From Polaromonas sp. JS666 (lineage in GTDB: Bacteria; Pseudomonadota; Gammaproteobacteria; Burkholderiales; Burkholderiaceae_C), in the NCBI RefSeq assembly GCF_000013865.1, contig NC_007949.1:248001-312000 (forward strand): DNA of 64,000 bases, given 5' to 3'. Of this stretch, positions 53,395-62,559 are shown piece by piece. The translations under genes were made by a program, and so were the position numbers. Every line of letters begins with the position of its first letter. Within the stretch, counting starts at the first letter, position 1. The notes under the pieces were generated by a model. It was not told the DNA's origin. It saw only the letters and a list, made by a program, of their open reading frames with translations, and searched no databases.

Positions 53395-54321
53395 TCAGTC
53401 CACGCTGAGCAGATCGATGAATCGGATCATAGCCGGAGTGAATTGCTTGTCCCGGTGAACTACCCAGTGGTACTGCCGCATGATGCGGGGGAGGCCACTA
53501 CGGACAACGCACAACCGTCCGGACTCCAGAAAATCTGACGCAACCCACTTGGATAAACAAGCGAGTCCCAGCCCTGCAGAGGCAGCATGCTTGATCGCTT
53601 CCGAACTACCTAGCTCAATAGACTTGCGGTAGCCCCGCAGATGCGGCAAGAGGACCTCGTCGGTGGCTTCCCGTGTTCCTGATCCGCTCTCGCGAAGCAA
53701 CCAGACCGCATCACGTAGAGATGCCAAGTTGGTGCGCCTTCCCGCACGCTCTGCCTCCATGTTGACACGCGAGACCTGATGGCTGGGAGAGGCCACCACA
53801 ACCATTTCGTCCGCAAGCCATGCGTGCACAAGTACGGCCGACTCGTGGCTCGGCCCCTCTATCAGGCCGATGTCCAATTCAAAGGCTGCAACCCGCGCAC
53901 AGATGGCCGCTGTGTTACCGACCATGACGCTGGACTGCCATGCTTCGGCTTGCGCATGCCGACCACTCAAGAATGCCGTTAGCAGTCGAGGGAGAACATA
54001 GGTTCCAATCGTAGTGCTTGCCCCAATTCGCAGTTCCTGCAATTGGGCGTCAGCGCTTTGTGACATGCGTTCTATGGTGCTGGCGCCTTCCAACAGGGCC
54101 TGTGCTTGAGGCAATAGCGCACGACCGTTGTCGTTCAGCAGTAACCGCTTCCCGGCTCGATCGAATAGTTGAAGCGAGAGAAGTCGCTCCAACTCATTGA
54201 CAGCTGAACTAGTCGCCGACTGCGACAGTGCGATAGCTTCTCCGGCAGCGGTGGTGCTACCGGTTCGGGCGACCGCCACAAAAATCTGGAGCTGTCGCAG
54301 CGTGAGACGAAGGATGTCCAT
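53395..54321 (-). CDS. LysR-type regulator, YeiE/CysB-like
   Basis: A 308-residue LysR regulator. HTH at residues 6-62 (LRQLQIFVAVARTGSTTAAG, LSQSATSSAVNELERL), then an effector domain with RIGASTTIGTYVLPRLLTAF near 97, similar to YeiE-type regulators. It is divergent from a YeiH-type exporter, an arrangement conserved for yeiE/yeiH. It likely controls the exporter and perhaps the downstream enzyme genes. The gap between the two starts contains ATAGATTTATTATATCTAT (54340-54360), a candidate operator. Confidence 0.9.
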   Translation of the reverse strand: MDILRLTLRQLQIFVAVARTGSTTAAGEAIALSQSATSSAVNELERLLSLQLFDRAGKRLLLNDNGRALLPQAQALLEGASTIERMSQSADAQLQELRIGASTTIGTYVLPRLLTAFLSGRHAQAEAWQSSVMVGNTAAICARVAAFELDIGLIEGPSHESAVLVHAWLADEMVVVASPSHQVSRVNMEAERAGRRTNLASLRDAVWLLRESGSGTREATDEVLLPHLRGYRKSIELGSSEAIKHAASAGLGLACLSKWVASDFLESGRLCVVRSGLPRIMRQYHWVVHRDKQFTPAMIRFIDLLSVD

Positions 54322-54425
54322 CTGCCTTCTTTAGCGATTAGATAGATTTATTATATCTATATAACCTGTTGGACGAATTGAACTGTGGCGCCCAAACTTC
54401 GAGCAACTCCTCGAAGTACCGTCCC

Positions 54426-55523
54426 ATGACCAACAGCTCTTCCGCCGCCGCTTCTGCCTTGGCGACCGTCTTTGTTTCGCGCCCCAGACTCCACGTTGTC
54501 CCTGGCGTGGTGGCGAGCGCGAGTATCGCCCTGATCGGAATGGCGCTTGGCAGCATCGGCTGGATGCAAGACCATGGCCTCAGCGCATTGACACTCGCGA
54601 TTGCCCTTGGCATTCTGGCCGGGAACACCCTGTATCCCCGGTTCGCAGCGCTCGCTGCGCCCGGCGTGGACTTCTGCCGCACCAAGGTTCTACGGCTCGG
54701 GATCGTGTTCTATGGTCTGCGCTTGACCATTCATGACATTGGCCGGGTCGGCGCCCAAGGCATCGTGCTGGATGGCTTGGTGATTGTCAGCACCTTCGCC
54801 TTGGCTTGGTGGGTTGGCACCCGGTGGCTACGAATGGATCGGAATACCGCCATTTTGATTGGTGTGGGCAGCTCCATTTGCGGTGCAGCAGCTGTAATGG
54901 CCGCCGCGCCAGTAGTCAGAGCGCGATCAGAGCAGGTGGCTGTCGCCGTGGCCACGGTGGTCGTTTTCGGAACGCTCGCCATGTTTAGCTACCCGGCGCT
55001 CTATGAGCTCAATCGGCACTACGGCATTATCACCGGTGGGGCTAGCGGATTCGGGGTGTATACCGGCGCCACCATTCACGAAGTCGCACAAGTGGTGGCT
55101 GCAGGCCGTTCCGTAAGCATCGAAGCCGCAGATACCGCAGTCATCGCCAAGATGGTCCGCGTAATGATGCTTGCTCCATTCCTGCTGTTCCTTGCCATGG
55201 GGTTGCAGCACCGCCAAGCCGACTCGTCACAGCTCAAAACTCCGATGGTCATCCCATGGTTTGCGTTTGGCTTCGTAGGTATGGTTCTCTTCAACTCGCT
55301 GCAGCTGCTCCCGGCTTCCTTGAACGGGCCGATCTCTCAGATCGATACTGCGCTTTTGGCTACAGCCATGGCTGCACTTGGCCTATCGACGCAGCTGCGT
55401 TCTATCCGAGACGCGGGTGCGAAGCCTCTACTGCTCTCTGCCATCTTGATGGCGTGGCTTGTCCTCGGCGGCGCGGCGATGCACCGTGGAGTGAGCGTGC
55501 TGTTCGGAAATAGTCTCCGCTAG
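54426..55523 (+). CDS. YeiH-family putative sulfate/sulfonate exporter
   Basis: A 365-residue inner-membrane protein of the YeiH/UPF0324 family with about ten helices. Conserved segments are LAIALGILAGNTLYPRF, LRLGIVFYGLRLTIHDIG, and the signature ILIGVGSSICGAAAVMAAAP, then GVYTGATIHEVAQVVAAG. Members are thought to export sulfate or related anions after sulfonate breakdown. The ATG 54426 is used; an open frame with TTG start reaches 54369. It is followed after 32 bases by the HAL-like gene, apparently in one operon. Confidence 0.88.
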   Translation: MTNSSSAAASALATVFVSRPRLHVVPGVVASASIALIGMALGSIGWMQDHGLSALTLAIALGILAGNTLYPRFAALAAPGVDFCRTKVLRLGIVFYGLRLTIHDIGRVGAQGIVLDGLVIVSTFALAWWVGTRWLRMDRNTAILIGVGSSICGAAAVMAAAPVVRARSEQVAVAVATVVVFGTLAMFSYPALYELNRHYGIITGGASGFGVYTGATIHEVAQVVAAGRSVSIEAADTAVIAKMVRVMMLAPFLLFLAMGLQHRQADSSQLKTPMVIPWFAFGFVGMVLFNSLQLLPASLNGPISQIDTALLATAMAALGLSTQLRSIRDAGAKPLLLSAILMAWLVLGGAAMHRGVSVLFGNSLR

Positions 55524-55555
55524 CCTTCATTTCATATCAACTATTCAGGAGATTT

Positions 55556-57349
55556 ATGCGTTCATCATCGTCTTTTTCAGTCTTGATCAAGCGGACTTTC
55601 CTTGCACTGGCCGCTTGTTCGTTGGGGGGAATCGCGCTAGCGCAGGGCGAGTTGGATCCTCGGCTGCTGAGCAGCGCGCAAACTTCAAACGGCTTGTCGC
55701 CCCAGCCTGCCGTCAAACTGGAGAAATCCATGGTTCGGGTTTCAGCGGCCGAGCCAATTGAGCTGACTGGCCGGGCGCTGACCATTGATCAAGTGCTGCA
55801 AGTGTCCCGCGAAGACCGAAAGGTGGCGGTGTCAAATGAGTCTTGGGCCCGCGTGGCACGCTCACACGCGCTGCTGCTGAGCTATGCGCGCCTGGGTCAA
55901 CCGGTCTATGGACTCAATCGCGGCGTTGGACTGAACAAGGATCAAACGCCTTTCAGCGGTGATGTGATTGCGCCAGAGGTGCGAGCGTTGTCTGAGACGT
56001 TCAACCGCAACATGCTGCTGTCGCACACAGTGGCTTATGGGCCGCTGGTTCCTGCTGATGTGGTGCGCGCTGCGATGCTGATTCGGCTGAACACGGCGCT
56101 GTTCGGCGGCACAGGAATGCAGCCTGAAGTGGTACGCCAGTACGCGGAGTTTTTGAACCAGGGCATCACACCCGTCATTCGCGGCCAAGGTTCGGTGGGC
56201 GCGGCGGACATCACGGTATTGCCGCAAATCGCGCTGGCGTTGATGGGAGAAGGCGAGGTGTTTTATCGCGGCCAGCGCATGGCCAGCGCCGAGGTGCTGC
56301 GTACAGCGGGGCTTGGCGCCATCAAGCCGTTTGCCAAAGATTCGCTGTCCATGCTGAGCGCGAATGCCTACGGCGCAGCGCTGGCTGCAGTGGCCGCTAG
56401 CGATGCGCAGGCGCTGCTTAACCAAGCTGATGTGGTGGCCGCGCTGTCGCTTGAAGGGCTGGATGGCAATGTGGCCCCGTTTTTGGCGGTCACACAGGCG
56501 CAGCGCCCGTTTTTTGGTCAAAGCGCTGCGGCGCATCACATCGTGAGCTTGCTGCAAGGTAGCTCGCTGTGGCAGCGCAGTGAGCAGCGCCCGCTGCAAG
56601 ACCCGTTGAGCTTTCGCTCGACAGCCCAAATCCACGGTGCGGCGCGTGACGCGCTGGCCGCCTTGCATGCGCAATTGGTGGTGCAAATCAACAGTTCGGA
56701 CGACAATCCCACCGTCGCGCTAGACGTGCGTCCCGCCACCAACGCGACGCCGCAAGAGCGCCGCTATTTCGTGACTGAGGGCGCCGTGCAAGGCGCGATC
56801 TTGCCCAGCGCCAGCTTTGATCCCACAGTGTGGGCCGTGTCGCTCGAAGGCGTGGGCATTGCGATGTCACATGTGGCGCAATCATCTGCGCAGCGCGTGC
56901 TGCGGCTGGGCGACCCTGCGTTCACGCGACTTTCGCGTTTTTTGAGTCCCGGCGGAGGCGTGTTGGCTTACACCACAATTCAAAAAACCGTGTCTTCGCT
57001 CAGCACTGAAGTGCGCGCTTTGTCGCAGCCAGTATCGAGCGACAGCTTGGTGCTGGCCGGAAACATTGAAGATGTGGCCTCCAACGCACCTCTGGCTGCG
57101 CAACGCGTGGCGCAGCAAATCAAGCTGGTGCGCACGCTGCTGGGCATTGAGACGATTCACGCCGCCCAAGCGATTGATTTACGCCTGCAAGCTGAGCCTA
57201 CGCGCACGCTGGGCGCTGGCACACGAGCGTTCCACAAAGCCTTCCGCGCCCAGGTTCCGTTTTTAGATGCTGATCGGCGCTTAGGCACGGACATTGAAAA
57301 AGCTGACTTGTTTTTGTTAACCCAAGCACAGCCACAAACGCGCCCTTAA
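55556..57349 (+). CDS. Secreted HAL/PAL-fold protein lacking the MIO tripeptide
   Basis: A 597-residue protein of the aromatic amino acid lyase family with an N-terminal signal peptide (SVLIKRTFLALAACSLGGIA, cleavage near ALAQG). It keeps the active-site Tyr in VYGLNRGVG near 118 and QINSSDDNPTVAL near 370. At the cofactor position, however, it reads GSVGAADIT (residues 212-220) where lyases have GSVGASGDL; the Ala-Ser-Gly that cyclises to MIO is Ala216-Ala217-Asp218. Export and loss of MIO are both unusual. It is encoded between an exporter and a Bug receptor. It may act as an MIO-independent enzyme or as a binding protein. Confidence 0.88.
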   Translation: MRSSSSFSVLIKRTFLALAACSLGGIALAQGELDPRLLSSAQTSNGLSPQPAVKLEKSMVRVSAAEPIELTGRALTIDQVLQVSREDRKVAVSNESWARVARSHALLLSYARLGQPVYGLNRGVGLNKDQTPFSGDVIAPEVRALSETFNRNMLLSHTVAYGPLVPADVVRAAMLIRLNTALFGGTGMQPEVVRQYAEFLNQGITPVIRGQGSVGAADITVLPQIALALMGEGEVFYRGQRMASAEVLRTAGLGAIKPFAKDSLSMLSANAYGAALAAVAASDAQALLNQADVVAALSLEGLDGNVAPFLAVTQAQRPFFGQSAAAHHIVSLLQGSSLWQRSEQRPLQDPLSFRSTAQIHGAARDALAALHAQLVVQINSSDDNPTVALDVRPATNATPQERRYFVTEGAVQGAILPSASFDPTVWAVSLEGVGIAMSHVAQSSAQRVLRLGDPAFTRLSRFLSPGGGVLAYTTIQKTVSSLSTEVRALSQPVSSDSLVLAGNIEDVASNAPLAAQRVAQQIKLVRTLLGIETIHAAQAIDLRLQAEPTRTLGAGTRAFHKAFRAQVPFLDADRRLGTDIEKADLFLLTQAQPQTRP

Positions 57350-57377
57350 ATCCACCATAGGAAGAGCTAACTAATAC

Positions 57378-58406
57378 ATGAACATGAAATCCATAAAATT
57401 ACTCACCCGACGCGCCCGGCTCGCTCAATTTGCTTTGGCGCTGCCGCTGCTATTGGGCAACCTGCACAACACCGCGCAGGCTGCCAATGAAACGGCCAAG
57501 CCGACTTACCCCAACAAAACCGTGCGCATCATCGTGCCGTTTGGCCCGGCTGGCGTGGCCGATGCTCTGCCGCGCATCGTGGGCCAAAAGCTGTCCGAAA
57601 AATGGGGCGTTCCCGTCGTTATCGACAACAAGCCTGGCGCGTCCGGCAACATCGGCATGACAGCAGGCATCCTTGCGCCCGCTGACGGCTACACGCTGAC
57701 GCTCGCACCGACGGGCAATCTCACCGTTAACCCAACACTCTTTCCTAATTTGAGCTTTGACGTGAAACGCGACATTGCACCGATTACCGTGCTGGGAGAA
57801 TCACCGAATTTGCTGGTCGTCAACGCTAAAGTTCCAGTCAAAAATCTCGATGAATTCATCAACCGCGCCAAGCAAAGCGGTGTGAGCATGAGCTTCGGCT
57901 CGCCCGGCACGGGCTCGGGTCCTCACCTGGCGGGTGAGCTGCTCAACCAAATCGCCGGAACGCATTTGCTGCATGTGCCTTATAACGCGATGGCGCTGGC
58001 CATGAATGATGTGATGGGGGGCACGCTTGATTCGATGTTCGTCGCCTCCGCTATTTCGCTGCCCCACATCCAAAGCGGCAAGCTGCGCGTGCTGGCGGTG
58101 GCAGGCGCCAAACGATTGAGTCAATTGCCCGATGTGCCGACCGTTGCCGAGAGCGGTTTCCCCGGTTTCGATGTGACCTCTTGGTATGGCATCGTCGTGC
58201 CCAAAGCCGTGCCGCAGCCCATCATCAACAAGCTACACCAAGATATTTCCGAAGTGCTGAAGATGCCCGATGTGCGACAGAAATTCGCTGCTTTAGGCGT
58301 TACACCCGTGGGCAGCAGTCCACAAGAGTTCAGCGCCATGATTCTGAATGAATCAAAAAAATGGGGCGGCATCATTCATGCAGCGAACATTAAGCCAGCT
58401 CAATAA
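57378..58406 (+). CDS. Tripartite tricarboxylate transporter receptor (Bug family)
   Basis: A 342-residue periplasmic solute receptor of the Bug/TctC type. It has a signal peptide (ARLAQFALALPLLLGNLHNT) and the family start YPNKTVRIIVPFGPAGVADA, then DNKPGASGNIGM near 80 and GSPGTGSGPHLAGELLNQ near 175. Bug receptors are very numerous in Burkholderiales and often lack their own TctAB partners, as here. It probably captures the substrate of the neighbouring enzymes. It starts 28 bases after the HAL-like gene. Confidence 0.92.
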   Translation: MNMKSIKLLTRRARLAQFALALPLLLGNLHNTAQAANETAKPTYPNKTVRIIVPFGPAGVADALPRIVGQKLSEKWGVPVVIDNKPGASGNIGMTAGILAPADGYTLTLAPTGNLTVNPTLFPNLSFDVKRDIAPITVLGESPNLLVVNAKVPVKNLDEFINRAKQSGVSMSFGSPGTGSGPHLAGELLNQIAGTHLLHVPYNAMALAMNDVMGGTLDSMFVASAISLPHIQSGKLRVLAVAGAKRLSQLPDVPTVAESGFPGFDVTSWYGIVVPKAVPQPIINKLHQDISEVLKMPDVRQKFAALGVTPVGSSPQEFSAMILNESKKWGGIIHAANIKPAQ

Positions 58407-58445
58407 TTGATCAGTAACCACCTACTCATTGAAAGAAGAAATCCC

Positions 58446-59459
58446 ATGTCCCAAATGCCAAAAATCGAAATCAGCTACTTGAACGGCCCCGATGTTGCCG
58501 CGCTGGCGCTGACCAACGATGAAATCCTTGCCGCCGTCGAAATGGCCCTGCGTGCGCAGGGCAACAAAGAAGTCGTGATCGAGCCAAGGATGCACCTCGT
58601 GCCCGAATCGTCTGACAAAGGCCACTTCAACGTGCTACGCGGCTACGTCAAGCCGCTGCAAGTTGCTGGCGTTAAAGTGGTGAGTGATTTTGTTGATAAC
58701 TACAAGCAAAATCTGCCCTCCGAGATGGCGCTGCTCAACCTGTTTGATCCCGAAACCGGCAAGCCACTGGCCATCATTGACGCCACCGCGATTACCGACA
58801 TGCGCACCGGCGCAGTCACTGCCCTGGGCGCTAAATATCTGGCACGCAAGAACAGCAAAGTGCTAGGCCATATTGGCGCACGCGGCACCTCGTACTGGAA
58901 CGTGCGGTTGCTCGATCACCTGTTTGACTTTGATGAAATCCGTGTCCATTCGCGCCGACCCGAGAGCCGAGATGCCTTTGCTGCGCGCCTATCCAAAGAC
59001 TTGGGCAAACCGGTCACCGTCACCAGCGATTGGGAGTCTTGCGTGCGCGGCGCAGACATTGTGGTTGAAGCCTCGCGCCTGCCAGCGCCTACCCCCCTGC
59101 TGAAAACCGAGTGGATCAAGCCCGGCGCGCTGGTCATGCCCTACGGCACGATGAGCGCGGTCGAACTCTCGCTGACCGACATCATGAGCAAGATGCTGGT
59201 CGACGACTGGGGCCAATGCCGCAAAGGGCTGCCCTACGGTTCGCTGCGTCCCCATGTTGAGAGCGACCGCTTGGGCGAGCACAACCTGCACGCCGAGCTT
59301 GGTCAAGTCGTTGCCGGGCACAAACCAGGGCGCGAAAACGACACCGAGACGATTCTTTTCTGGCACCGCGGCTTATCCACCACTGACATCGCCTTGGGCC
59401 ACGCCATGCTCACCAAAGCCGCCACGCTCGGATTAGGCCAGCGCTTGATTTACGCCTGA
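58446..59459 (+). CDS. Ornithine cyclodeaminase/mu-crystallin family protein
   Basis: A 337-residue NAD(P)-binding protein of the ornithine cyclodeaminase, mu-crystallin and alanine dehydrogenase family. Seen are EPRMHLVPESSDKGHFNVL near 41, the catalytic-region AIIDATAITDMRTGAVTALG near 113, and the Rossmann loop LGHIGARGTSYWNVRLLDHL near 140, where the expected GxGxQA reads GARGTS. The family handles imine and amino acid reductions or cyclodeamination. Start 58446 follows GAAAGAAG. It belongs to the same operon as the HAL-like and receptor genes. Confidence 0.9.
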   Translation: MSQMPKIEISYLNGPDVAALALTNDEILAAVEMALRAQGNKEVVIEPRMHLVPESSDKGHFNVLRGYVKPLQVAGVKVVSDFVDNYKQNLPSEMALLNLFDPETGKPLAIIDATAITDMRTGAVTALGAKYLARKNSKVLGHIGARGTSYWNVRLLDHLFDFDEIRVHSRRPESRDAFAARLSKDLGKPVTVTSDWESCVRGADIVVEASRLPAPTPLLKTEWIKPGALVMPYGTMSAVELSLTDIMSKMLVDDWGQCRKGLPYGSLRPHVESDRLGEHNLHAELGQVVAGHKPGRENDTETILFWHRGLSTTDIALGHAMLTKAATLGLGQRLIYA

Positions 59460-59464
59460 GCAAC

Positions 59465-60301
59465 ATGCAGCCCCTGATCTCATCCACCCGGCTCTACAAC
59501 GTCGCCCCCGCTGCCCGCGCCGCATGGGAGTCATTGCTGCAAGCCGTCTACCAGCGCGCAGGCATCCGCGTGCAGATGATCGAACACGCTTGGCCGCAGC
59601 CCGTGGCTGAACTCTGGGCGCGACCTGGCCTGTGCGGCGCTTTCATGTGCGGTTGGCCGTTTTGGCATGCCACGCGAACCGGCCAGCCGATGGCGATCAA
59701 TGCCTTGGCAGGCGTCGTGCCCGACTTTGCCGCCTACAAAGACCAGCCGCGTTACCGTAGCGAATTTTTGGTGCGCACCGATTCGGGCAGCAAACCAGGC
59801 TGGAAAAGGCTTGAAGACAGCTTTGGCTCACGTTACGGCTGGATGGTCAAGGACTCGCAAAGCGGTTGGAACGCGCCGCGCAGTGTGTTGGCGAGGCACG
59901 CGCAGGGCAAACCGCTGTTTGCTGAATCCAGCGGGCCGTACGGAAATCCGTTGTCGCTCCTAAAAGCGCTGCACGACCAACAAATCGACATCACCGCCGT
60001 TGATGGCTGGTATCTTGACTTGCTGCGCGCTCATACGCCCGAAGTTCTGCTGGGCCTGCAAACCCTGGCCTACACGCCATGGACACCAAACCCGCTACTG
60101 GTCACGGGGCGAGAGGTGGCGCCTGACGTCGCTCGGCGCCTGCAAGCAGAGTTGCTTAAGTTGCACTTAGACGGTGAATGCGCACCACTCCTGGCAGCCG
60201 CGCATGTAGCGCGATTTACCCCTGTTAATTCATCTGAATACAGCGGGCTGGACGCGATGGCCGAGGAAGCGCTGGCCTTGGGCTACCCGGAAATTGCTTG
60301 A
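59465..60301 (+). CDS. PhnD-like substrate-binding-fold protein without signal peptide
   Basis: A 278-residue protein of the phosphate/phosphonate/phosphite-binding PhnD-like fold (ABC-type periplasmic binding family). It contains SLLKALHDQQIDITAVDGWY near 172, typical for PhnD-like proteins in the second lobe. It starts MQPLISSTRLYNVAPAARAA without a signal peptide, so it should stay in the cytoplasm and may sense a small anion or act as an enzyme. It begins 5 bases after the cyclodeaminase stop and is the last gene of the unit. Confidence 0.8.
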   Translation: MQPLISSTRLYNVAPAARAAWESLLQAVYQRAGIRVQMIEHAWPQPVAELWARPGLCGAFMCGWPFWHATRTGQPMAINALAGVVPDFAAYKDQPRYRSEFLVRTDSGSKPGWKRLEDSFGSRYGWMVKDSQSGWNAPRSVLARHAQGKPLFAESSGPYGNPLSLLKALHDQQIDITAVDGWYLDLLRAHTPEVLLGLQTLAYTPWTPNPLLVTGREVAPDVARRLQAELLKLHLDGECAPLLAAAHVARFTPVNSSEYSGLDAMAEEALALGYPEIA

Positions 60302-60552
60302 TGCGACACAACTTGCGAACCAATCCGAGTTGCGTGGTGTTTCATGGTTTATCGAAGACCGACGGGAATTCGGGGGGAGAAAGAGTCGACGTGCTGCGCC
60401 TGCGCTAGTCAACATTTTACCCCTTTCAATTTGCATAGAAACGTTGGTTCTTCGTCGATTTCACTGTGATTTTTCCCTCACCCCAGCCCCATCTCCAACT
60501 TCCCGCAATGAAACAAAATGGCGGGCTGGCAAATTGACCTACAAGTTTTTAG

Positions 60553-61018
60553 ATGAAAGACACGGTGCTGTACGAACAACTGCTTGGGCTGAAATCGCCC
60601 TGGTCGGTCAAACGAGTGGAGCTCTCGCTGGCCGAGCAGCGCGTGACAGTGGAGGTGGTGCTCAAGGCGGGCCAAGTCTGGGCCGACCCGAGCAACGCGC
60701 GAGCGCGAGCCCACATCAACGGCTGGAGCGAGCGCGAATGGCGCCATCTGGACACCGGCCAGTTCGAGACCGTCATCAAAGCCCGCGCGCCCCAGCTCAA
60801 GTACAGCGACGGCACCGTGGAGGAGTTGGCCGTGCCCTGGGCCGAGCGCTACTCGCGCGTGAGCATCCTGATGGAGGCCTTCGTGCTCAAGCTGCTGCAG
60901 GCCTGCCCAAACACCAAGCGGGTGTGCGAACTCACGGGCCTGGCCTGGCACACCGTCAACGCCATCATGGTCAAAGGCGTGGAGCGCGGCATGGCGCGCC
61001 GACAGGCCGACAGCATTA
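60553..61018 (+). pseudogene. ISL3-family transposase, N-terminal part, truncated by IS3-family element
   Basis: The frame from ATG 60553 has the ISL3 pattern: YEQLLGLKSPWSVKRVELSL, DTGQFETVIKARAPQLKYSD, then RYSRVSILMEAFVLKLLQAC and ELTGLAWHTVNAIMVKGVER. It is cut at residue 155 by the IS3-family element at 61019, where the frame runs on for NRPGF. The DDE domain is gone. ISL3 left-end sequence may lie at 60400-60550. Confidence 0.85.
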
Positions 61019-61068
61019 TGAATCGCCCCGGATTTTGAGGAGGCTCCAACCTTTGAGAAGATGGAGCC

Positions 61069-61392
61069 ATGAGAAAGTCAAACAAGTTTTCCCCCGAAGT
61101 GCGCGAACGCGCGGTCCGCATGGTGCAAGAGCACCGTGGCGAGTACCCGTCCCTGTGGGCCGCCATAGAGTCCATCGCACCGAAGATCGGATGCGTGCCT
61201 CAAACCCTGCATGAATGGGTACGCAGGCACGAAATTGACGCGGGAAGTCGCCAGGGGGTGACGACTGTCGAGCATGAACGCGTCAAGGCCCTTGAACGGG
61301 AAGTCAAAGAGCTACGCAAAGCCAACGAGATCCTGAAACTGGCCAGCGCGTTTTTCGCCCAGGCGGAGCTCGACCGCCGATTCAAGTCCTGA
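61069..61392 (+). CDS. IS3-family transposase OrfA
   Basis: A 107-residue HTH protein ([38 protein letters not shown]) followed by a leucine-zipper helix ([20 protein letters not shown]). It resembles OrfA of the IS51/IS407-like groups. Its end overlaps the OrfB frame, and a -1 frameshift before [10 protein letters not shown] would give the OrfAB transposase. Confidence 0.9.
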   Translation: MRKSNKFSPEVRERAVRMVQEHRGEYPSLWAAIESIAPKIGCVPQTLHEWVRRHEIDAGSRQGVTTVEHERVKALEREVKELRKANEILKLASAFFAQAELDRRFKS

Positions 61393-62297
61393 GGGACTTC
61401 ATTGACCAGCATCGCGATACCTACGGGGTCGAGCCGGTCTGCAAGGTCTTGCAGATTGCCCCATCGGGATACCGGCGCCATGCCGCGCAGCAAAGAGACC
61501 CGGCACTGCGCTGCGCACGCGTGCAGCGTGATGACACTCTGGCGCCAGAGATTGAGCGGGTCTGGCAAGCCAACATGCGGGTCTACGGTGCTGACAAGGT
61601 CTGGAGGCAGTTGAGGCGTGAAGGCATGGCGGTGGCCCGCTGCACGGTGGAGCGGCTCATGCGCCGCTCGGGTCTGCAGGGTGTGCGCCGAGGCAAGGTC
61701 GTACGCACGACCATCAACGATGCAGCCGCTGCCCGCCCGCTGGACCGGGTCAATCGGCAATTCAAGGCCGAGCGACCCAACCAGCTGTGGGTGTCGGACT
61801 TCACCTATGTCTCGACCTGGCAAGGCTGGCTGTACGTGGCCTTCGTCATCGACGTGTTCGCCCGGCGCATCGTGGGCTGGCGGGTCAGCAGCTCCATGCG
61901 AACGGACTTCGTGCTCGATGCGCTGGAGCAGGCGCTGTACGCCCGGCAGCCCGATGCAGACGATGCGCTGATCCATCACAGCGACAGGGGCTCGCAATAC
62001 GTTTCGATCCGCTACAGCGAGCGTCTGGCCGAAGCGGGCATCGAGCCGTCTGTGGGCAGCAAAGGCGACAGCTATGACAACGCCCTGGCCGAGACGATCA
62101 ACGGCTTGTACAAGGCCGAATTGATCCACCGCCGGGCACCCTGGAAGACCAAGGAGGCTGTGGAACTGGCAACCCTGGAGTGGGTGGCATGGTTCAACCA
62201 CCACCGGCTACTGGAGCCCATCGGCTACATTCCTCCTGCCGAAGCTGAGGAAAATTACTATCGGCAACTCGCCAGTCAGTCCGTCACACCGGTCTGA
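61386..62297 (+). CDS. IS3-family transposase OrfB (made by frameshift from OrfA)
   Basis: The catalytic half of the transposase. From [20 protein letters not shown] it continues through the HTH_21 region ([17 protein letters not shown]) to the rve core with DDE residues in [20 protein letters not shown] and [15 protein letters not shown], ending [20 protein letters not shown]. It lies in the -1 frame relative to OrfA with no start codon before 61449; the functional protein is the OrfAB fusion. Confidence 0.9.
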   Translation, partial: VLRDFIDQHRDTYGVEPVCKVLQIAPSGYRRHAAQQRDPALRCARVQRDDTLAPEIERVWQANMRVYGADKVWRQLRREGMAVARCTVERLMRRSGLQGVRRGKVVRTTINDAAAARPLDRVNRQFKAERPNQLWVSDFTYVSTWQGWLYVAFVIDVFARRIVGWRVSSSMRTDFVLDALEQALYARQPDADDALIHHSDRGSQYVSIRYSERLAEAGIEPSVGSKGDSYDNALAETINGLYKAELIHRRAPWKTKEAVELATLEWVAWFNHHRLLEPIGYIPPAEAEENYYRQLASQSVTPV

Positions 62298-62298
62298 C

Positions 62299-62559
62299 TT
62301 AAACCAACCGGCCTCCACGAAACCCGGGGCGATTCAGAACGACGCTCACTGCTTCAATACCTTTGAGCTGCATCGAATGCTCCCTGCGAGATTGAAAATA
62401 GGAGAATTGAAGGTCGATTTCCGTTGCGCTTGGGTAATGACGCAGGATCACCAGGGCTTCGTGCTTGCGCTTTTCCGAAAGCTCACCAGCGGCGGCAAGC
62501 TCCTTGATGAATTCTCCCGCCCATCGCAATGCACGGGCTCGCTCTGTTGGTGTTGTCAT
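62299..62559 (-). CDS. BPSL0761-like small protein, C-terminus replaced by IS sequence
   Basis: An 86-residue frame whose first 70 residues (TERARALRWAGEFIKELAAA, LVILRHYPSATEIDLQFSYF) resemble the small BPSL0761-type proteins of Burkholderiales. After SVV the frame enters the IS3-family element end and adds LNRPGFRGGRLV. The native C-terminus is lost or was only slightly longer. No function is known. Confidence 0.65.
   Translation of the reverse strand: MTTPTERARALRWAGEFIKELAAAGELSEKRKHEALVILRHYPSATEIDLQFSYFQSRREHSMQLKGIEAVSVVLNRPGFRGGRLV

Larger units (their letters stand above)
61019..62336 (+). mobile_element. IS3-family insertion sequence, complete
   Basis: A 1318-bp element with inverted ends: TGAATCGCCCCGG at 61019-61031 and its complement at 62324-62336; similarity continues inward (GGAGGC at both ends). 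It carries overlapping orfA and orfB. The flanks do not match (ATTA before, GAAC after), so no target duplication remains; recombination or an adjacent deletion has joined unrelated sequences here. Confidence 0.92.

Noticed and set aside
60294..61214. Open frame of 306 codons on the + strand
   Set aside because: Runs across the end of the PhnD-like gene, the ISL3 fragment and the IS3 end in the wrong frame; Arg/Gly/His-rich.
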